Origin: a virus
DNA length: 64,000 nt
Virus record (IMG/VR): IMGVR_UViG_3300020452_000320
Location: 1-64,000 of that record
Direction: 5' to 3' (one strand)
The notes beneath the pieces were generated by a model. The model did no database searches. It saw only the letters and a list, made by a program, of their open reading frames with translations, and was not told the origin of the DNA. Positions 8,568 through 16,456 of the stretch are shown in pieces; positions within the stretch are counted from its first letter, which is position 1, and every line of letters starts with the position of its first letter. The position numbers and the translations under genes are program-made.

Positions 8568-11077
8568 CTAAAGAAATCCTCAAGTGTGGTTTGCTTTCCA
8601 TAAGAACGATCAATGTTCCAACCAATCTGATCCATAATAAAAGTCAGAGGTTCAACAAAGGCCTTCTCATACTGCATATCATAATCTAAATATTTGTGAA
8701 TGTCAAGTTCTTTTGGTAATTTTGTAAAAAAAGATATAACATTAGATGACATAGGATTTGGTGTTCTTATGTTTATAAATTTAATCTTATCACCTTCTTG
8801 TATTAGAGGATATTTGTTTGTAAGTTTCTTTTGTCGTAGGAAGTGATTATATAATATTGCCCCTTTAGCATGGATTGGACAGCCCTTTTTAAATATTGCA
8901 TGACCACTACTCCATTTACTCAAACCATTTACTGATCTTGGAAATGCAATCTCTTCTGGTGGAAGTTTCATAAACTCTTCACGAAACTCTTGAATAAAAT
9001 CGTTTACATCTTTTTCAGTTCCACTCATAATAATCTTAACTGCTTCTCTCATCTTCTCACGACAAGGTGCAGGCGTAGATGACTTGACCATCTCCTGGCC
9101 CATAACTTTAAGTTGTGGTTCTTGATAACGAACACCCTCAACATCCCATGCGTTTAGAATATATCTTTTCTTTGCTGTCCAGATACCCTTGTCTGCAATC
9201 ACTTCTCTTTTCATTTGCATCTTTTGGTCATATGCATTTACATAATCTGCAAGTTCTTGATAGGACTTTTCAATAAATGGTTCTATCTTTTCACTTGCAA
9301 TCTTGTCTAGAAAGTTTACAATCCTCTGTGTATCACTACAGCCTTTGAATACATGATTTACGATCTCATCAAATCTGATATAAACAGAATCTGTATCTGA
9401 TGCAATTACATAATCTTTATCTTTTGTTTTGAGAACATTATTGATGTACTCGTTTAGTTTTCTTTCGATCCATCTGATACTCAATTGACCAGAAGTTGTA
9501 ATACCCTCTGCAATCATAAGTTCATAGTATCTAAACCATTCGTTACCAATCGCACCATAAGCAGAGTTTAGAGAAATCTTACGAGCCATCTGAATATTAT
9601 TGAACCTAGATATATCTTTTAGATACTTTGGATCTTTTGTATCTTCATACTTTTGTTTTGCATCTAACATTTTCTTTTTGTAGATAGTACGATCATTATA
9701 CATATCTTGCATCATCTTTGCAAGAAACCCTTGTTTATCTTTTCTGAACATTGCACCATTTGGAGTCAATGCATAGTTAGTTCCTTTGAAAGAATCCAAA
9801 CCAGTTTTCTTTTTAACTAAATCATCAATAGGAGTTTTACCTAGATTGACAGTTTTGTTCACTAGTGTTTCTGGTGATATATTATACTGCATAATTAGAT
9901 GTGGGTACAAACTGTTTAGGTCAAAAGATAATACCCATTTATGTTGTCCTACTTGAGGCTCTTTCACATATGCACCAATATACTTTTCAGACTTATTCTT
10001 TGTTGATGTTTTCTGTGGTATAACAATATTACTCTTACGTAAATGATTGTATATAAGAATATCCCAATACTTAACAGAGGTAAATGAATCAGACATATTA
10101 ACTTTAGCCTCATATGTCATAGTCAATATAAGATCAATCAATTTCATCTTATCATCAATACGATCAACAAGTTCAACGTCTTGAATATTATAGTCTAAGA
10201 ATGATTGATAATCTTTTGTATACCAATCACGAAATGTTTCGTATGGGTTTTCATCTTTACGTTCACCTAGTTCAACAAATGCAATATGATCTAGTCTGTA
10301 TGACTCTTGTGCAGAATAAGTAAACTTACGATATAGTTGTAAATAATCTATCTCTTCAACACCAACAATATCATACACTTGATCTTTCTTACCAAAACCA
10401 CTATTGACTAATCTGGAACTCACAATACCCCAAGGCGAAAGTTTACGAACTGCATCTTCACCAAGTATAGTATTAATACGATTACATATATATGGAATAT
10501 CAAAAAACTCTGTGTTCCAACCAGTAATTATATCTGGATAGTCATGTTCCCACCAATTCAAAAATTGTGTAAGAAGTTCTCTTTCGTTTTGACAACGAAT
10601 ATACTTTACATCTTTTCTGTCATTATGATACTCATGTAAACCCCAAACAATAATCTTGCCAGTATCATGTTTCTTTATAGTAATAGACAACATTGGTTCT
10701 GCAGCTTGATCTGCATTTGGGAATCCATTCTCACACTCAACCTCAATATCAATCGTTACAATTCTAAGTAGAGATGTATCGTACTGTATTTGATTAGGAT
10801 ATGTTTCGGATATGTATGAATATGGAAACTGTGTCATACCACAAACTAAATGTGGTTGACTTTCATACAGCTGTACAAATTCTTTTGCTTCTTTGATTGT
10901 AAGAAACTTCATTGGATTGACATTACGACCATCCAATGTTTTCCAATTAGTTTCTTTTGTTACAGGAACAAATAGTGTAGGTTCATACTTTACTTTGAAG
11001 TTTGAACGAACACCATTCTCAACTGCACGAACTAGTAGATTGTTACCCCATTGAGCAACATGAGTATAAAATTTCAT
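8564..11077 (-). CDS. 43: DNA polymerase, family B (T4 gp43-like)
   Basis: The 837-residue replicative polymerase has the full set of motifs. Exo I is D110-I-E112; exo II is TGWNTEFFD near 185-193; exo III is YNIQD with D300. Polymerase motif A is SFDLNSLYPHL with D386, motif B is KISLNSAYG at 500-508, and motif C is SDTDS with D561 and D563. The C-terminus ends TLEDFFS, a likely sliding-clamp (gp45) binding peptide. It is somewhat shorter than T4 gp43 (898 aa). A sigma70 promoter directly in front of the ATG suggests transcription separate from the operon upstream and a very short or absent leader. Confidence 0.97.
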   Translation of the reverse strand: MKFYTHVAQWGNNLLVRAVENGVRSNFKVKYEPTLFVPVTKETNWKTLDGRNVNPMKFLTIKEAKEFVQLYESQPHLVCGMTQFPYSYISETYPNQIQYDTSLLRIVTIDIEVECENGFPNADQAAEPMLSITIKKHDTGKIIVWGLHEYHNDRKDVKYIRCQNERELLTQFLNWWEHDYPDIITGWNTEFFDIPYICNRINTILGEDAVRKLSPWGIVSSRLVNSGFGKKDQVYDIVGVEEIDYLQLYRKFTYSAQESYRLDHIAFVELGERKDENPYETFRDWYTKDYQSFLDYNIQDVELVDRIDDKMKLIDLILTMTYEAKVNMSDSFTSVKYWDILIYNHLRKSNIVIPQKTSTKNKSEKYIGAYVKEPQVGQHKWVLSFDLNSLYPHLIMQYNISPETLVNKTVNLGKTPIDDLVKKKTGLDSFKGTNYALTPNGAMFRKDKQGFLAKMMQDMYNDRTIYKKKMLDAKQKYEDTKDPKYLKDISRFNNIQMARKISLNSAYGAIGNEWFRYYELMIAEGITTSGQLSIRWIERKLNEYINNVLKTKDKDYVIASDTDSVYIRFDEIVNHVFKGCSDTQRIVNFLDKIASEKIEPFIEKSYQELADYVNAYDQKMQMKREVIADKGIWTAKKRYILNAWDVEGVRYQEPQLKVMGQEMVKSSTPAPCREKMREAVKIIMSGTEKDVNDFIQEFREEFMKLPPEEIAFPRSVNGLSKWSSGHAIFKKGCPIHAKGAILYNHFLRQKKLTNKYPLIQEGDKIKFINIRTPNPMSSNVISFFTKLPKELDIHKYLDYDMQYEKAFVEPLTFIMDQIGWNIDRSYGKQTTLEDFFS

Positions 11078-11083
11078 AATATA

Positions 11084-11112
11084 GTTATATCACTTTTTAG
11101 TGTAATTGTCAA
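11084..11112 (-). promoter_or_regulatory. Sigma70 promoter for gp43
   Basis: TTGACA (11112-11107), a 17-nt spacer and TATAAC (11089-11084) read on the minus strand. With normal spacing the start site falls on or within a base of the gp43 ATG at 11077, implying a leaderless or nearly leaderless mRNA. The spacer contains the palindrome CACT-AAAA-AGTG, a possible operator. The -35 box overlaps the stop codon of the upstream 83-aa gene. Confidence 0.7.
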
Positions 11113-11360
11113 TCCATATCTTCAAATAAATTTTGTTGTGTAGATTCATCTACAAAATACTTATCTAACATTTCTATTTGATCATGGTATCTTGCAACTA
11201 CATCAAGTTCTTTTTCTATCTCTTCAAGAACATCTGCATTTCCCTCACCACCAATTCCAGCTGCATTTCTAAAGTAGACTTCAACATTCATAGCGTGTTT
11301 TGCTATATGACCTTTTGCATGGTCTTTCATAGCTTTAATCATCTTATCTCTAAATTTCAT
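11109..11360 (-). CDS. Conserved small hypothetical protein
   Basis: An 83-residue, mostly helical protein with a basic N-terminal helix (KFRDKMIKAMKDHAKGH), a glycine-containing turn (NAAGIGGEG) and an acidic C-terminal half. A short protein with the pattern NVEVY...GxGE...E-IE-ELD and a conserved leucine/tyrosine C-terminus recurs in marine T4-like phages. No catalytic motif is seen. It sits between regA and gp43, with 8 nt to regA and the gp43 -35 box at its stop codon. Function unknown. Confidence 0.7.
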   Translation of the reverse strand: MKFRDKMIKAMKDHAKGHIAKHAMNVEVYFRNAAGIGGEGNADVLEEIEKELDVVARYHDQIEMLDKYFVDESTQQNLFEDMD

Positions 11361-11368
11361 AACGACTC

Positions 11369-11773
11369 CTAATCTAGTTTTTTCTTCCCTATATTATACT
11401 TTGTTTCCAATGTCCATTCATGTTTTTCTTTAAAAGAAATAACTTTGATTTGTGACAATGGTGCTTTTGGTTCACTATCACCAATTATTTCAACCAAACC
11501 CCAATCACTTAAAAGAGATGCAATAGAGTTTCGTCTAGATACATCATTCTCTGAAATGTTTGTACCTTTACCATCAAGTGCAAATAGTTCTTTAAAATGC
11601 ACTATAAAATATCTACCTTGTTTGTGAAGTATATGACATGATTGATATAGTTTTCTCTCTTTACGAGATGCAACACCAATCCTAGATAATGTTTCACGAA
11701 CCTTTAGAAAGTCATCTGGTTCTTTTAGTTTTACTTCTAGCATCTTATCTTGATGCCATTCAATATTGTTCAT
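11369..11773 (-). CDS. regA: RegA translational repressor
   Basis: A 134-residue homologue of T4 RegA (122 aa), which represses translation of early phage mRNAs by binding their initiation regions. The family signature is clear: EPDDFLKVRETLSRIG, YQSCHILHKQGRYFIVHFKE (residues 43-62) and the ENDVSRRNSIASLLSDWGL stretch. It overlaps gp62 by 5 nt; in T4 regA also lies beside gp62. Probable targets are initiation sites of the surrounding replication genes. Confidence 0.95.
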   Translation of the reverse strand: MNNIEWHQDKMLEVKLKEPDDFLKVRETLSRIGVASRKERKLYQSCHILHKQGRYFIVHFKELFALDGKGTNISENDVSRRNSIASLLSDWGLVEIIGDSEPKAPLSQIKVISFKEKHEWTLETKYNIGKKKLD

Positions 11774-12159
11774 TTTCTTCCACCTTTACTCAAACTATTC
11801 TTGATAGTTTTTATCTGGTCATTACTAAGTATCTGAAGAGCAACTTTAGCCTTTTCATTACTATAACCATAATATTCTTTTATAAACTCCAAGTCTTTTA
11901 TTTTACTACCTCGTACCCAAGGCGCAAACCTATTTTTAGGTCTAATAGTATTTAGTAAAAAATCATATTGTAGTTTATTTTCAAGGTGATGACGCATATT
12001 GATTTCATTCACAAACATAATTGTATCATTAAAGGGTGCAATACACTTATTAATGATATAAGGTGAATACTTCTTTTCCCACATAGGATCATCTGAATCC
12101 ATCAGATTTTCCTTTGTTTGATTAATACTTTTTAGATACTCTTTAAGTTCATAACTCAT
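11770..12159 (-). CDS. 62: Clamp loader small subunit (gp62)
   Basis: The 129-residue protein lies between gp44 and RegA, as in T4, and has the compact gp62 pattern: YELKEYLKSIN at the start, KYSPYIINKCIAPFNDTIMF, then LLNTIRPKNRFAPWVRGSK. T4 gp62 is about 187 aa, so this version is shorter, as in other marine T4-like phages. With gp44 it forms the clamp loader that opens and loads the gp45 clamp. It overlaps both neighbours by 4-5 nt. Confidence 0.9.
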   Translation of the reverse strand: MSYELKEYLKSINQTKENLMDSDDPMWEKKYSPYIINKCIAPFNDTIMFVNEINMRHHLENKLQYDFLLNTIRPKNRFAPWVRGSKIKDLEFIKEYYGYSNEKAKVALQILSNDQIKTIKNSLSKGGRK

Positions 12160-12362
12160 TCTTTTATACCCATACGTTCCAAGTATTGTGGATATAAATC
12201 TGGATTTCCAGTGCCGCCAGTACCATCTGCTCCAAAATTACATCTTGCAACAATCAATAGAAACAGTATACTTCCATAAGCTATATATTTACTAAATTTA
12301 ATAAATCCAACATACGCTTCTTCTGCTTGTTTCTGTGCAACTTCTTTTACATCATTACTCAT
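12156..12362 (-). CDS. Small single-span membrane protein
   Basis: A 68-residue protein with a charged N-terminal helix, one hydrophobic stretch at about 28-43 (YIAYGSILFLLIVARC) and a polar glycine-rich C-terminal part (GTGGTGNPDLYPQYLERM). The N-terminus lacks a signal-peptide layout, so a membrane-anchored protein is more likely. Its ATG overlaps the gp44 stop (ATGA) and its end overlaps the gp62 start, so it is firmly embedded in the clamp-loader operon. The function is unknown. Confidence 0.75.
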   Translation of the reverse strand: MSNDVKEVAQKQAEEAYVGFIKFSKYIAYGSILFLLIVARCNFGADGTGGTGNPDLYPQYLERMGIKE

Positions 12363-13297
12363 TTGAACCTCACTTGTGACATTATCTCAATCATAAATGC
12401 AAGCATATTAATCTCTTGATCTGCAACAAAGGCTGACTTGTAAGAATAATCTGCAACTGCAAGAACCATATGTGGAACTGTATTGGGATCAATTTCATCA
12501 TATAATGTATCATAAACTTTTCGATACATTCTTGATGGATCATTATCCAGATTATTTGCAACCCATTTACGTATGGATTTAAAATCTTTATCTTTTAGAA
12601 AAGATACCAGATCTCTCATGTTTGTTTCTGATATGTTTACTAGAATACCAGAATCAATTGTTCCAGATGCAGAATATCTTTGTAGTTCATTTAGAACTCT
12701 TCTCCAATCTGGAAAATATTTTTCAACAACACCAGCAACAGCCTTTGGTTCAAACTGAACATTCTCTTGTGTCAGAATAGTAGTAACTCTTTTAAAGAAC
12801 TCATTAGCAAGTATTGGTTTTTGAGATTTTGGAATACGAAATTCGATTCCAGAACATCTACTGTGTAGTGGTTCTATAATACGATTCTTAAAGTTACAAG
12901 TAAGAATAAATCCACAATTTTTATGAAACTCTTCTATAAACCCACGTAAAGCAGGTTGAGTTGATTGTGGATTTAGATAGTCAGCCTCATCTAGAATTAC
13001 GAACTTTCTTTTACCATCCATAGAAACAGTTGAGGCAAAGTTTTTGATTTTATTCCTAAGAACATCAATACCAGACTCTTCAGAACCATTTATCATCATG
13101 TAGGTTGCATCTAGTTCTTTCAACATTGCTTTTGCAATTGTTGTTTTCCCTACACCAGGCCCACCAGACAATAGTAAATTGGGAACATGACCCTCATTTA
13201 CAAATGTTTGAAAAGTTGTTTTAAGATCATCTGTAAGAATACAATCACTTATCTTGGATGGACGATACTTCTCCACCCACAAAATCACATCATTCAT
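12359..13297 (-). CDS. 44: Clamp loader ATPase subunit (gp44)
   Basis: A 312-residue AAA+ protein of the RFC/gp44 family. Walker A is GGPGVGKT at 45-52; Walker B is VILDEADYL at about 104-112; the sensor 1 region is FILTCNFKNRI, followed by PLHSRCSGIEF, where the SRC motif supplies the arginine finger. The ATP-driven gp44/gp62 complex loads gp45 onto primer-template. AGGAG lies 7 nt before the ATG at 13297. It follows a 27-aa peptide gene after gp45. Confidence 0.95.
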   Translation of the reverse strand: MNDVILWVEKYRPSKISDCILTDDLKTTFQTFVNEGHVPNLLLSGGPGVGKTTIAKAMLKELDATYMMINGSEESGIDVLRNKIKNFASTVSMDGKRKFVILDEADYLNPQSTQPALRGFIEEFHKNCGFILTCNFKNRIIEPLHSRCSGIEFRIPKSQKPILANEFFKRVTTILTQENVQFEPKAVAGVVEKYFPDWRRVLNELQRYSASGTIDSGILVNISETNMRDLVSFLKDKDFKSIRKWVANNLDNDPSRMYRKVYDTLYDEIDPNTVPHMVLAVADYSYKSAFVADQEINMLAFMIEIMSQVRFK

Positions 13298-13312
13298 TAT
13301 ATACTCCTAAAC

Positions 13313-13396
13313 TTAAAATAAACTAACAGTAACAGTTACTAATGTCAATACAATAATTGCAACTAACAATAGTATAACTGGAAATTTATTAAGCAT
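13313..13396 (-). CDS. 27-aa hydrophobic micropeptide between gp45 and gp44
   Basis: A short ORF begins with an ATG overlapping the gp45 stop (TAATG at 13398-13394) and ends with TAA at 13313, 15 nt before gp44. It encodes a five-residue head (MLNKF) followed by almost only V, I, L, T and A, a single membrane span. The TAATG coupling is the same device used at 318, 24170 and 30269 between real genes, which supports translation. No homologue is known to me. A weak promoter-like TTGACA lies inside the ORF at 13348-13343 with a poor -10. Confidence 0.5.
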   Translation of the reverse strand: MLNKFPVILLLVAIIVLTLVTVTVSLF

Positions 13397-14055
13397 TAGG
13401 AGGCCTCAAGGGCGATAAAATATTCTACATCTTTCGATATGTTTTTGAAATGTGATATTCCTTTGTTGGAAACTTGTACGTTATAGTCACCACTTAGAAG
13501 TTTTAGATTTTCAACTTTGAAAAAGTGTGAAAAAGTACTTGATGAATTTTCACCAACCTTCATACTAAAATCATTTGATGTATCATTCTTTCGATCTGTT
13601 ACAACAAGATTAACATCACCACCAGCAGTACCTTTTACTTCAACATCTGGTGTACCAAGAACAGCTGATGCTTTCATAATTTGATTAAAAGTATCTTGTG
13701 TAAATGTAAACTCAACATCTACAGAAGGCATAGTTATATCTGTCTTTGGTGATGTAACAATAGATGGATCACTAAAGAAATAGTTAAGAGAACTTCCACC
13801 ACCCTCTTCATCTAACTTTACACTTTTATCTGAAAAGTTAAGTGATGGTTTTTTAAATAAAGAAAGTGCAGATAAAAATTCATTCAAATCATATATCGCA
13901 AATTCATTTTGAAACGTGTCTGGTATTGTTGCTTTTGCAACAATGTTTTTCATTGCAGACATTGTTCCAATCACATTACCACTATTAACCATTAGATTTT
14001 GATTAATAGAGGAGAAGTTCTTTAAAACTTCTTTTGTATCATTACTAAGATTCAT
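13396..14055 (-). CDS. 45: DNA polymerase sliding clamp (gp45)
   Basis: A 219-residue gp45-type clamp, near the length of T4 gp45 (228 aa). It encircles DNA, tethers gp43 and, in T4, activates late transcription through gp55/gp33. The N-terminus (LSNDTKEVLKNFSSINQNLM) and the PTK-like beta-rich body fit the family, and its position before gp44/gp62/RegA is exactly the T4 order. The start at 14055 is chosen because AGGAG sits 5 nt upstream; a GTG two codons earlier has poor spacing. Confidence 0.93.
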   Translation of the reverse strand: MNLSNDTKEVLKNFSSINQNLMVNSGNVIGTMSAMKNIVAKATIPDTFQNEFAIYDLNEFLSALSLFKKPSLNFSDKSVKLDEEGGGSSLNYFFSDPSIVTSPKTDITMPSVDVEFTFTQDTFNQIMKASAVLGTPDVEVKGTAGGDVNLVVTDRKNDTSNDFSMKVGENSSSTFSHFFKVENLKLLSGDYNVQVSNKGISHFKNISKDVEYFIALEAS

Positions 14056-14057
14056 GT

Positions 14058-14333
14058 TCACTCCTTATATTTGTCATGATTATAGATTGCCATTATACCA
14101 TAATGTACTATTTTAAACAAGTCATTTCTATTTCGTCCTTGTTTTTTTCCATATCGTTGTGCGTATTTCATCACATTTCCGATACAAAAACCTTCGCCAT
14201 GGCCGCTGTCCATGATAAACTCTGATGCCTGAAATTTATTTTGGGAATAATGAGCTTCATATGTTTTATCTACATATGTTTTTAATTCATTAAGAATTTG
14301 TTCTTCATTATAACAATATTGTGGTTTTTTCAT
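14058..14333 (-). CDS. DUF3310-like protein
   Basis: A 91-residue protein starting MKKPQYCYNEEQIL. The C-terminal half contains GFCIGNVMKYAQRYGKKQG followed by NDLFKIVHYGIMAIY, matching the GNviKY-R-gKK-g--DL-Ka--Y pattern of DUF3310 proteins found in many phages. The start at 14333 is preceded by GGAGAG about 9 nt upstream. It is the first gene of the gp45-gp44-gp62-RegA operon, right after a strong sigma70 promoter, so it should be expressed early. The molecular function of the family is not established. Confidence 0.75.
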   Translation of the reverse strand: MKKPQYCYNEEQILNELKTYVDKTYEAHYSQNKFQASEFIMDSGHGEGFCIGNVMKYAQRYGKKQGRNRNDLFKIVHYGIMAIYNHDKYKE

Positions 14334-14358
14334 AATATAAATCTCTCCATTTTCACAT

Positions 14359-14387
14359 ACTATAACATAAAAAAGTGCCTCTGTCAA
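14359..14387 (-). promoter_or_regulatory. Sigma70 promoter for the clamp/clamp-loader operon
   Basis: A perfect TTGACA (14387-14382), exactly 17 nt, then TATAGT (14364-14359) on the minus strand. The -35 box forms the loop and one side of the hsp20 terminator hairpin, so the terminator and the promoter share DNA. Transcription would start near 14352, giving a leader of about 20 nt with GGAGAG before the ATG at 14333. Confidence 0.8.
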
Positions 14388-14397
14388 GAGGCACTTT
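14366..14397 (-). terminator. Intrinsic terminator after hsp20
   Basis: On the minus strand AAAGTGCCTCT, a short TGAC loop and AGAGGCACTTT form an 11-bp stem followed by a T run (TTTTTT). It starts 11 nt after the hsp20 stop and ends hsp20 transcription. Its loop contains the -35 element of the next promoter. Confidence 0.85.
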
Positions 14398-14407
14398 CAG
14401 ATAACAA

Positions 14408-14854
14408 TTACTTGATATCAATTAAACGAGGTTTCTTTTCCTCTGGTATTACTCTTTCTAATTTAATAGAAAGCATACCATCTTTTAATGAACCACCATT
14501 TACAACAATATCATCTGCAAGAGTAAATTTTCTTGTAAAGTTTCTTGTTGCAATACCACGATAAAGTTTATCATCTTCATCTTTTGATTCTTTAATAGAT
14601 TTAATTGATAAGACGCCTTCTGCAATTTCTACCTCAATATCATCTTTACTATATCCAGCCAAGGCCATTTCAATAGTAAAGTTGTAGTCACCATCTTTTA
14701 TAATATTGTAAGGTGGAAAACCTGTTGATTCTGCTTGATGATTTGCATAATCCCACAATCTATCAAATTGTCGGTCAAATCCAACTGCATAAGGTGTTAA
14801 GTGATTTACGTCAAACGCTTGAAGTGCGTTTCTAAAAGTGCTTAAGTTTGTCAT
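14408..14854 (-). CDS. hsp20: Small heat-shock protein Hsp20 (IbpA-like)
   Basis: A 148-residue alpha-crystallin/Hsp20-family chaperone. The alpha-crystallin domain runs from about 50 to 140, with PPYNIIKDGDYNFTIEMALA, the G-L-like strand DGMLSIKLERV near the C-terminus and an IxI-like tail in PRLIDIK. Hsp20 genes are common in marine T4-like phages and are thought to protect folding proteins such as scaffold or capsid. It is monocistronic: it has its own promoter (14914-14945) and a terminator. The leader holds a hairpin candidate that hides the ribosome site (14861-14877). Confidence 0.93.
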   Translation of the reverse strand: MTNLSTFRNALQAFDVNHLTPYAVGFDRQFDRLWDYANHQAESTGFPPYNIIKDGDYNFTIEMALAGYSKDDIEVEIAEGVLSIKSIKESKDEDDKLYRGIATRNFTRKFTLADDIVVNGGSLKDGMLSIKLERVIPEEKKPRLIDIK

Positions 14855-14860
14855 TGCTAT

Positions 14861-14877
14861 CTCCTTTATTAAGCAAG
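14861..14877 (-). promoter_or_regulatory. Candidate ROSE-like RNA thermometer on hsp20
   Basis: In the leader, CUUGCUU (14877-14871), an AAUA loop and AAGGAG (14866-14861) can pair with the G of UUGCU bulged: C-G, U-A, U-G, [G], C-G, U-A, U-A. AAGGAG is the ribosome-binding site, 6 nt before the ATG at 14854. The UUGCU-against-SD layout with a bulged G is the hallmark of ROSE elements that control bacterial small heat-shock genes. Further upstream, GATAGA/TCTATC can form a second hairpin. No folding or melting has been computed. Confidence 0.5.
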
Positions 14878-14913
14878 ATTAATGCGATAGACCTATAAAG
14901 CATCTATCACTAT

Positions 14914-14945
14914 TATTTATATAGGGATTAACTTAGAAAAGTCAA
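14914..14945 (-). promoter_or_regulatory. Mixed sigma70/late promoter for hsp20
   Basis: The minus strand carries TTGACT (14945-14940) and, 16-18 nt further, TATATAAATA (14923-14914). The same stretch thus offers a sigma70 -35/-10 pair and the exact late octamer TATAAATA (14921-14914), so hsp20 could be transcribed both early and late. Confidence 0.65.
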
Positions 14946-14964
14946 CCCCTATACAAAACTTTTT

Positions 14965-16386
14965 TTAATTATCTAAATAGAATAACTTAGCAGTTTGGAT
15001 TGAAGAAACATACTTATCCTTAAATATTGAAACTGCCTTCTTGTGCATATTAGTACCAGGCAAAACAACATTAATAGTATTTGCCTCCAATACTTCATTT
15101 TTTTCTTCATCAGTTAATGTTTTCATGTAATTTGAAAGGTCGTACTCGTACTTGTTTGCAAACTCATCTTTATCAATTCCAGTGTTTAACCTCACTAACC
15201 TCCCTAAAGTTTGAATTGCAAATTCAGTAATTGCCTCTCCTAAAGAATTTTTCTTATTTTGAGGCTTGAATGAAAACAAAGTCTTTAAAGTAAAGATGTT
15301 CATACCCATCTTTCCTTTCTGAACAACAATAACAATCTTTAAGGGGTCATTATTATCATTCAACTTCTTCTTAATTTCATCTTCATCTAACTTCTGAAAA
15401 GAATCATTTATTGAATAAACTCCAGTTTCATTCTTTTCGCCAGTCATTAATGCAATTACCATTTCATCTTCACCGACTAAAGATTGTGAATGTAGAGCAT
15501 TTTTAGTAATATGCAATACATAAGATTTATCATAGCCAGTTGATGCATTGTAATTACCAACAGAAACCATCATAGTCTTTTTAATCTTGGTAGGTGCAAG
15601 AAAAGTTTTAGTAATCGTATCTTCATATAATGAGTTGATATGAAACTTATCAGTTGAAAAATTATAATCGTAAAAAATCTCCTCGCCAAAGTAAGCAACC
15701 TTAGGCAACATAACCTTTTTAGAAGGCAACTCATTGATAACTTCAAATGTCATATTACCAATAGTTTTAACATTCCCAAACTGTTCTGCATTAGGAGTTG
15801 CAGTTAAACCAAAGATATAAGGTGAATGGAAAGACAAAACATCTAAATTTTTAAACATAGTTGCTTCATAGGTAGTATTTGAAGAACCATTTACATCCTT
15901 ATAATTATTTACATCAGAAACTAACCAAGTATGAGCCTCATCAATAAAAATTGAAAAGATCTTACCAGAGTTCTTTAAATAATTAATAAACTCCTTACCC
16001 TTTTCAGAAACAATAAATGCTTGATGTGTGGTCAATAAAACAACTTTCATACCAAGTTCAGCATCATGAAGTGCCTGCTTAACATTATCAACAACTGATA
16101 CCCCCAAAACCTTGAAAGCAATCTTTTTAAAATCATCCTTATCTAAAATTTCTGTAGTAGGAACTGAAACAACAAAGATATCAACATTTTTTTCTTTTGC
16201 AAGATAGGGAATAAAAACCTTTGCAGTAGAATAAGTCTTACCTTGGCCAGTAACACCAGTTAAAATCTTCATCACACCAGTTGTATGAACAAAATCTTTA
16301 TCATTGACCTTATTCATAAAAGGAGAAATCAAATAATCATTTGCATTCTTCTTATATTCATTCATATTAACAACATTTTCTATCAT
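14965..16386 (-). CDS. Superfamily 2 DEAH-type helicase/ATPase
   Basis: A 473-residue SF2 protein. Motif I is LTGVTGQGKTY near residue 42-52, motif II is IDEAHTW, motif III is GLTATPNAE, and motif VI is QTLGRLVRLN. This layout resembles type III restriction/DEAD-like ATPases rather than the UvsW of this phage (22695-24170). It has no obvious nuclease domain. It lies on its own under a near-perfect sigma70 promoter, between DUF932 and hsp20, outside the conserved T4 core, so it is probably an accessory early gene. Substrate unknown; RNA or DNA remodelling or counter-defence are possible. Confidence 0.85.
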   Translation of the reverse strand: MIENVVNMNEYKKNANDYLISPFMNKVNDKDFVHTTGVMKILTGVTGQGKTYSTAKVFIPYLAKEKNVDIFVVSVPTTEILDKDDFKKIAFKVLGVSVVDNVKQALHDAELGMKVVLLTTHQAFIVSEKGKEFINYLKNSGKIFSIFIDEAHTWLVSDVNNYKDVNGSSNTTYEATMFKNLDVLSFHSPYIFGLTATPNAEQFGNVKTIGNMTFEVINELPSKKVMLPKVAYFGEEIFYDYNFSTDKFHINSLYEDTITKTFLAPTKIKKTMMVSVGNYNASTGYDKSYVLHITKNALHSQSLVGEDEMVIALMTGEKNETGVYSINDSFQKLDEDEIKKKLNDNNDPLKIVIVVQKGKMGMNIFTLKTLFSFKPQNKKNSLGEAITEFAIQTLGRLVRLNTGIDKDEFANKYEYDLSNYMKTLTDEEKNEVLEANTINVVLPGTNMHKKAVSIFKDKYVSSIQTAKLFYLDN

Positions 16387-16416
16387 AACGAATCACTTTC
16401 TTTTAACTATACTATA

Positions 16417-16445
16417 ATTATAGATGTTTTCATAACAAATGTCAA
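16417..16445 (-). promoter_or_regulatory. Consensus sigma70 promoter for the SF2 helicase
   Basis: TTGACA (16445-16440), a 17-nt spacer and TATAAT (16422-16417) on the minus strand: a perfect consensus match in both boxes and spacing. It begins 12 nt past the terminator of the DUF932 gene and would start near 16410, 24 nt before the ATG at 16386. Confidence 0.88.
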
Positions 16446-16456
16446 GTATTATTTTT

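Noticed and set aside
13313-13348. Sigma70 promoter for gp44 inside the micropeptide gene
   Set aside because: TTGACA at 13348-13343 is perfect, but the -10 at 17 nt is TAGTTT, a weak match, and gp44 follows gp45 in a coupled operon.
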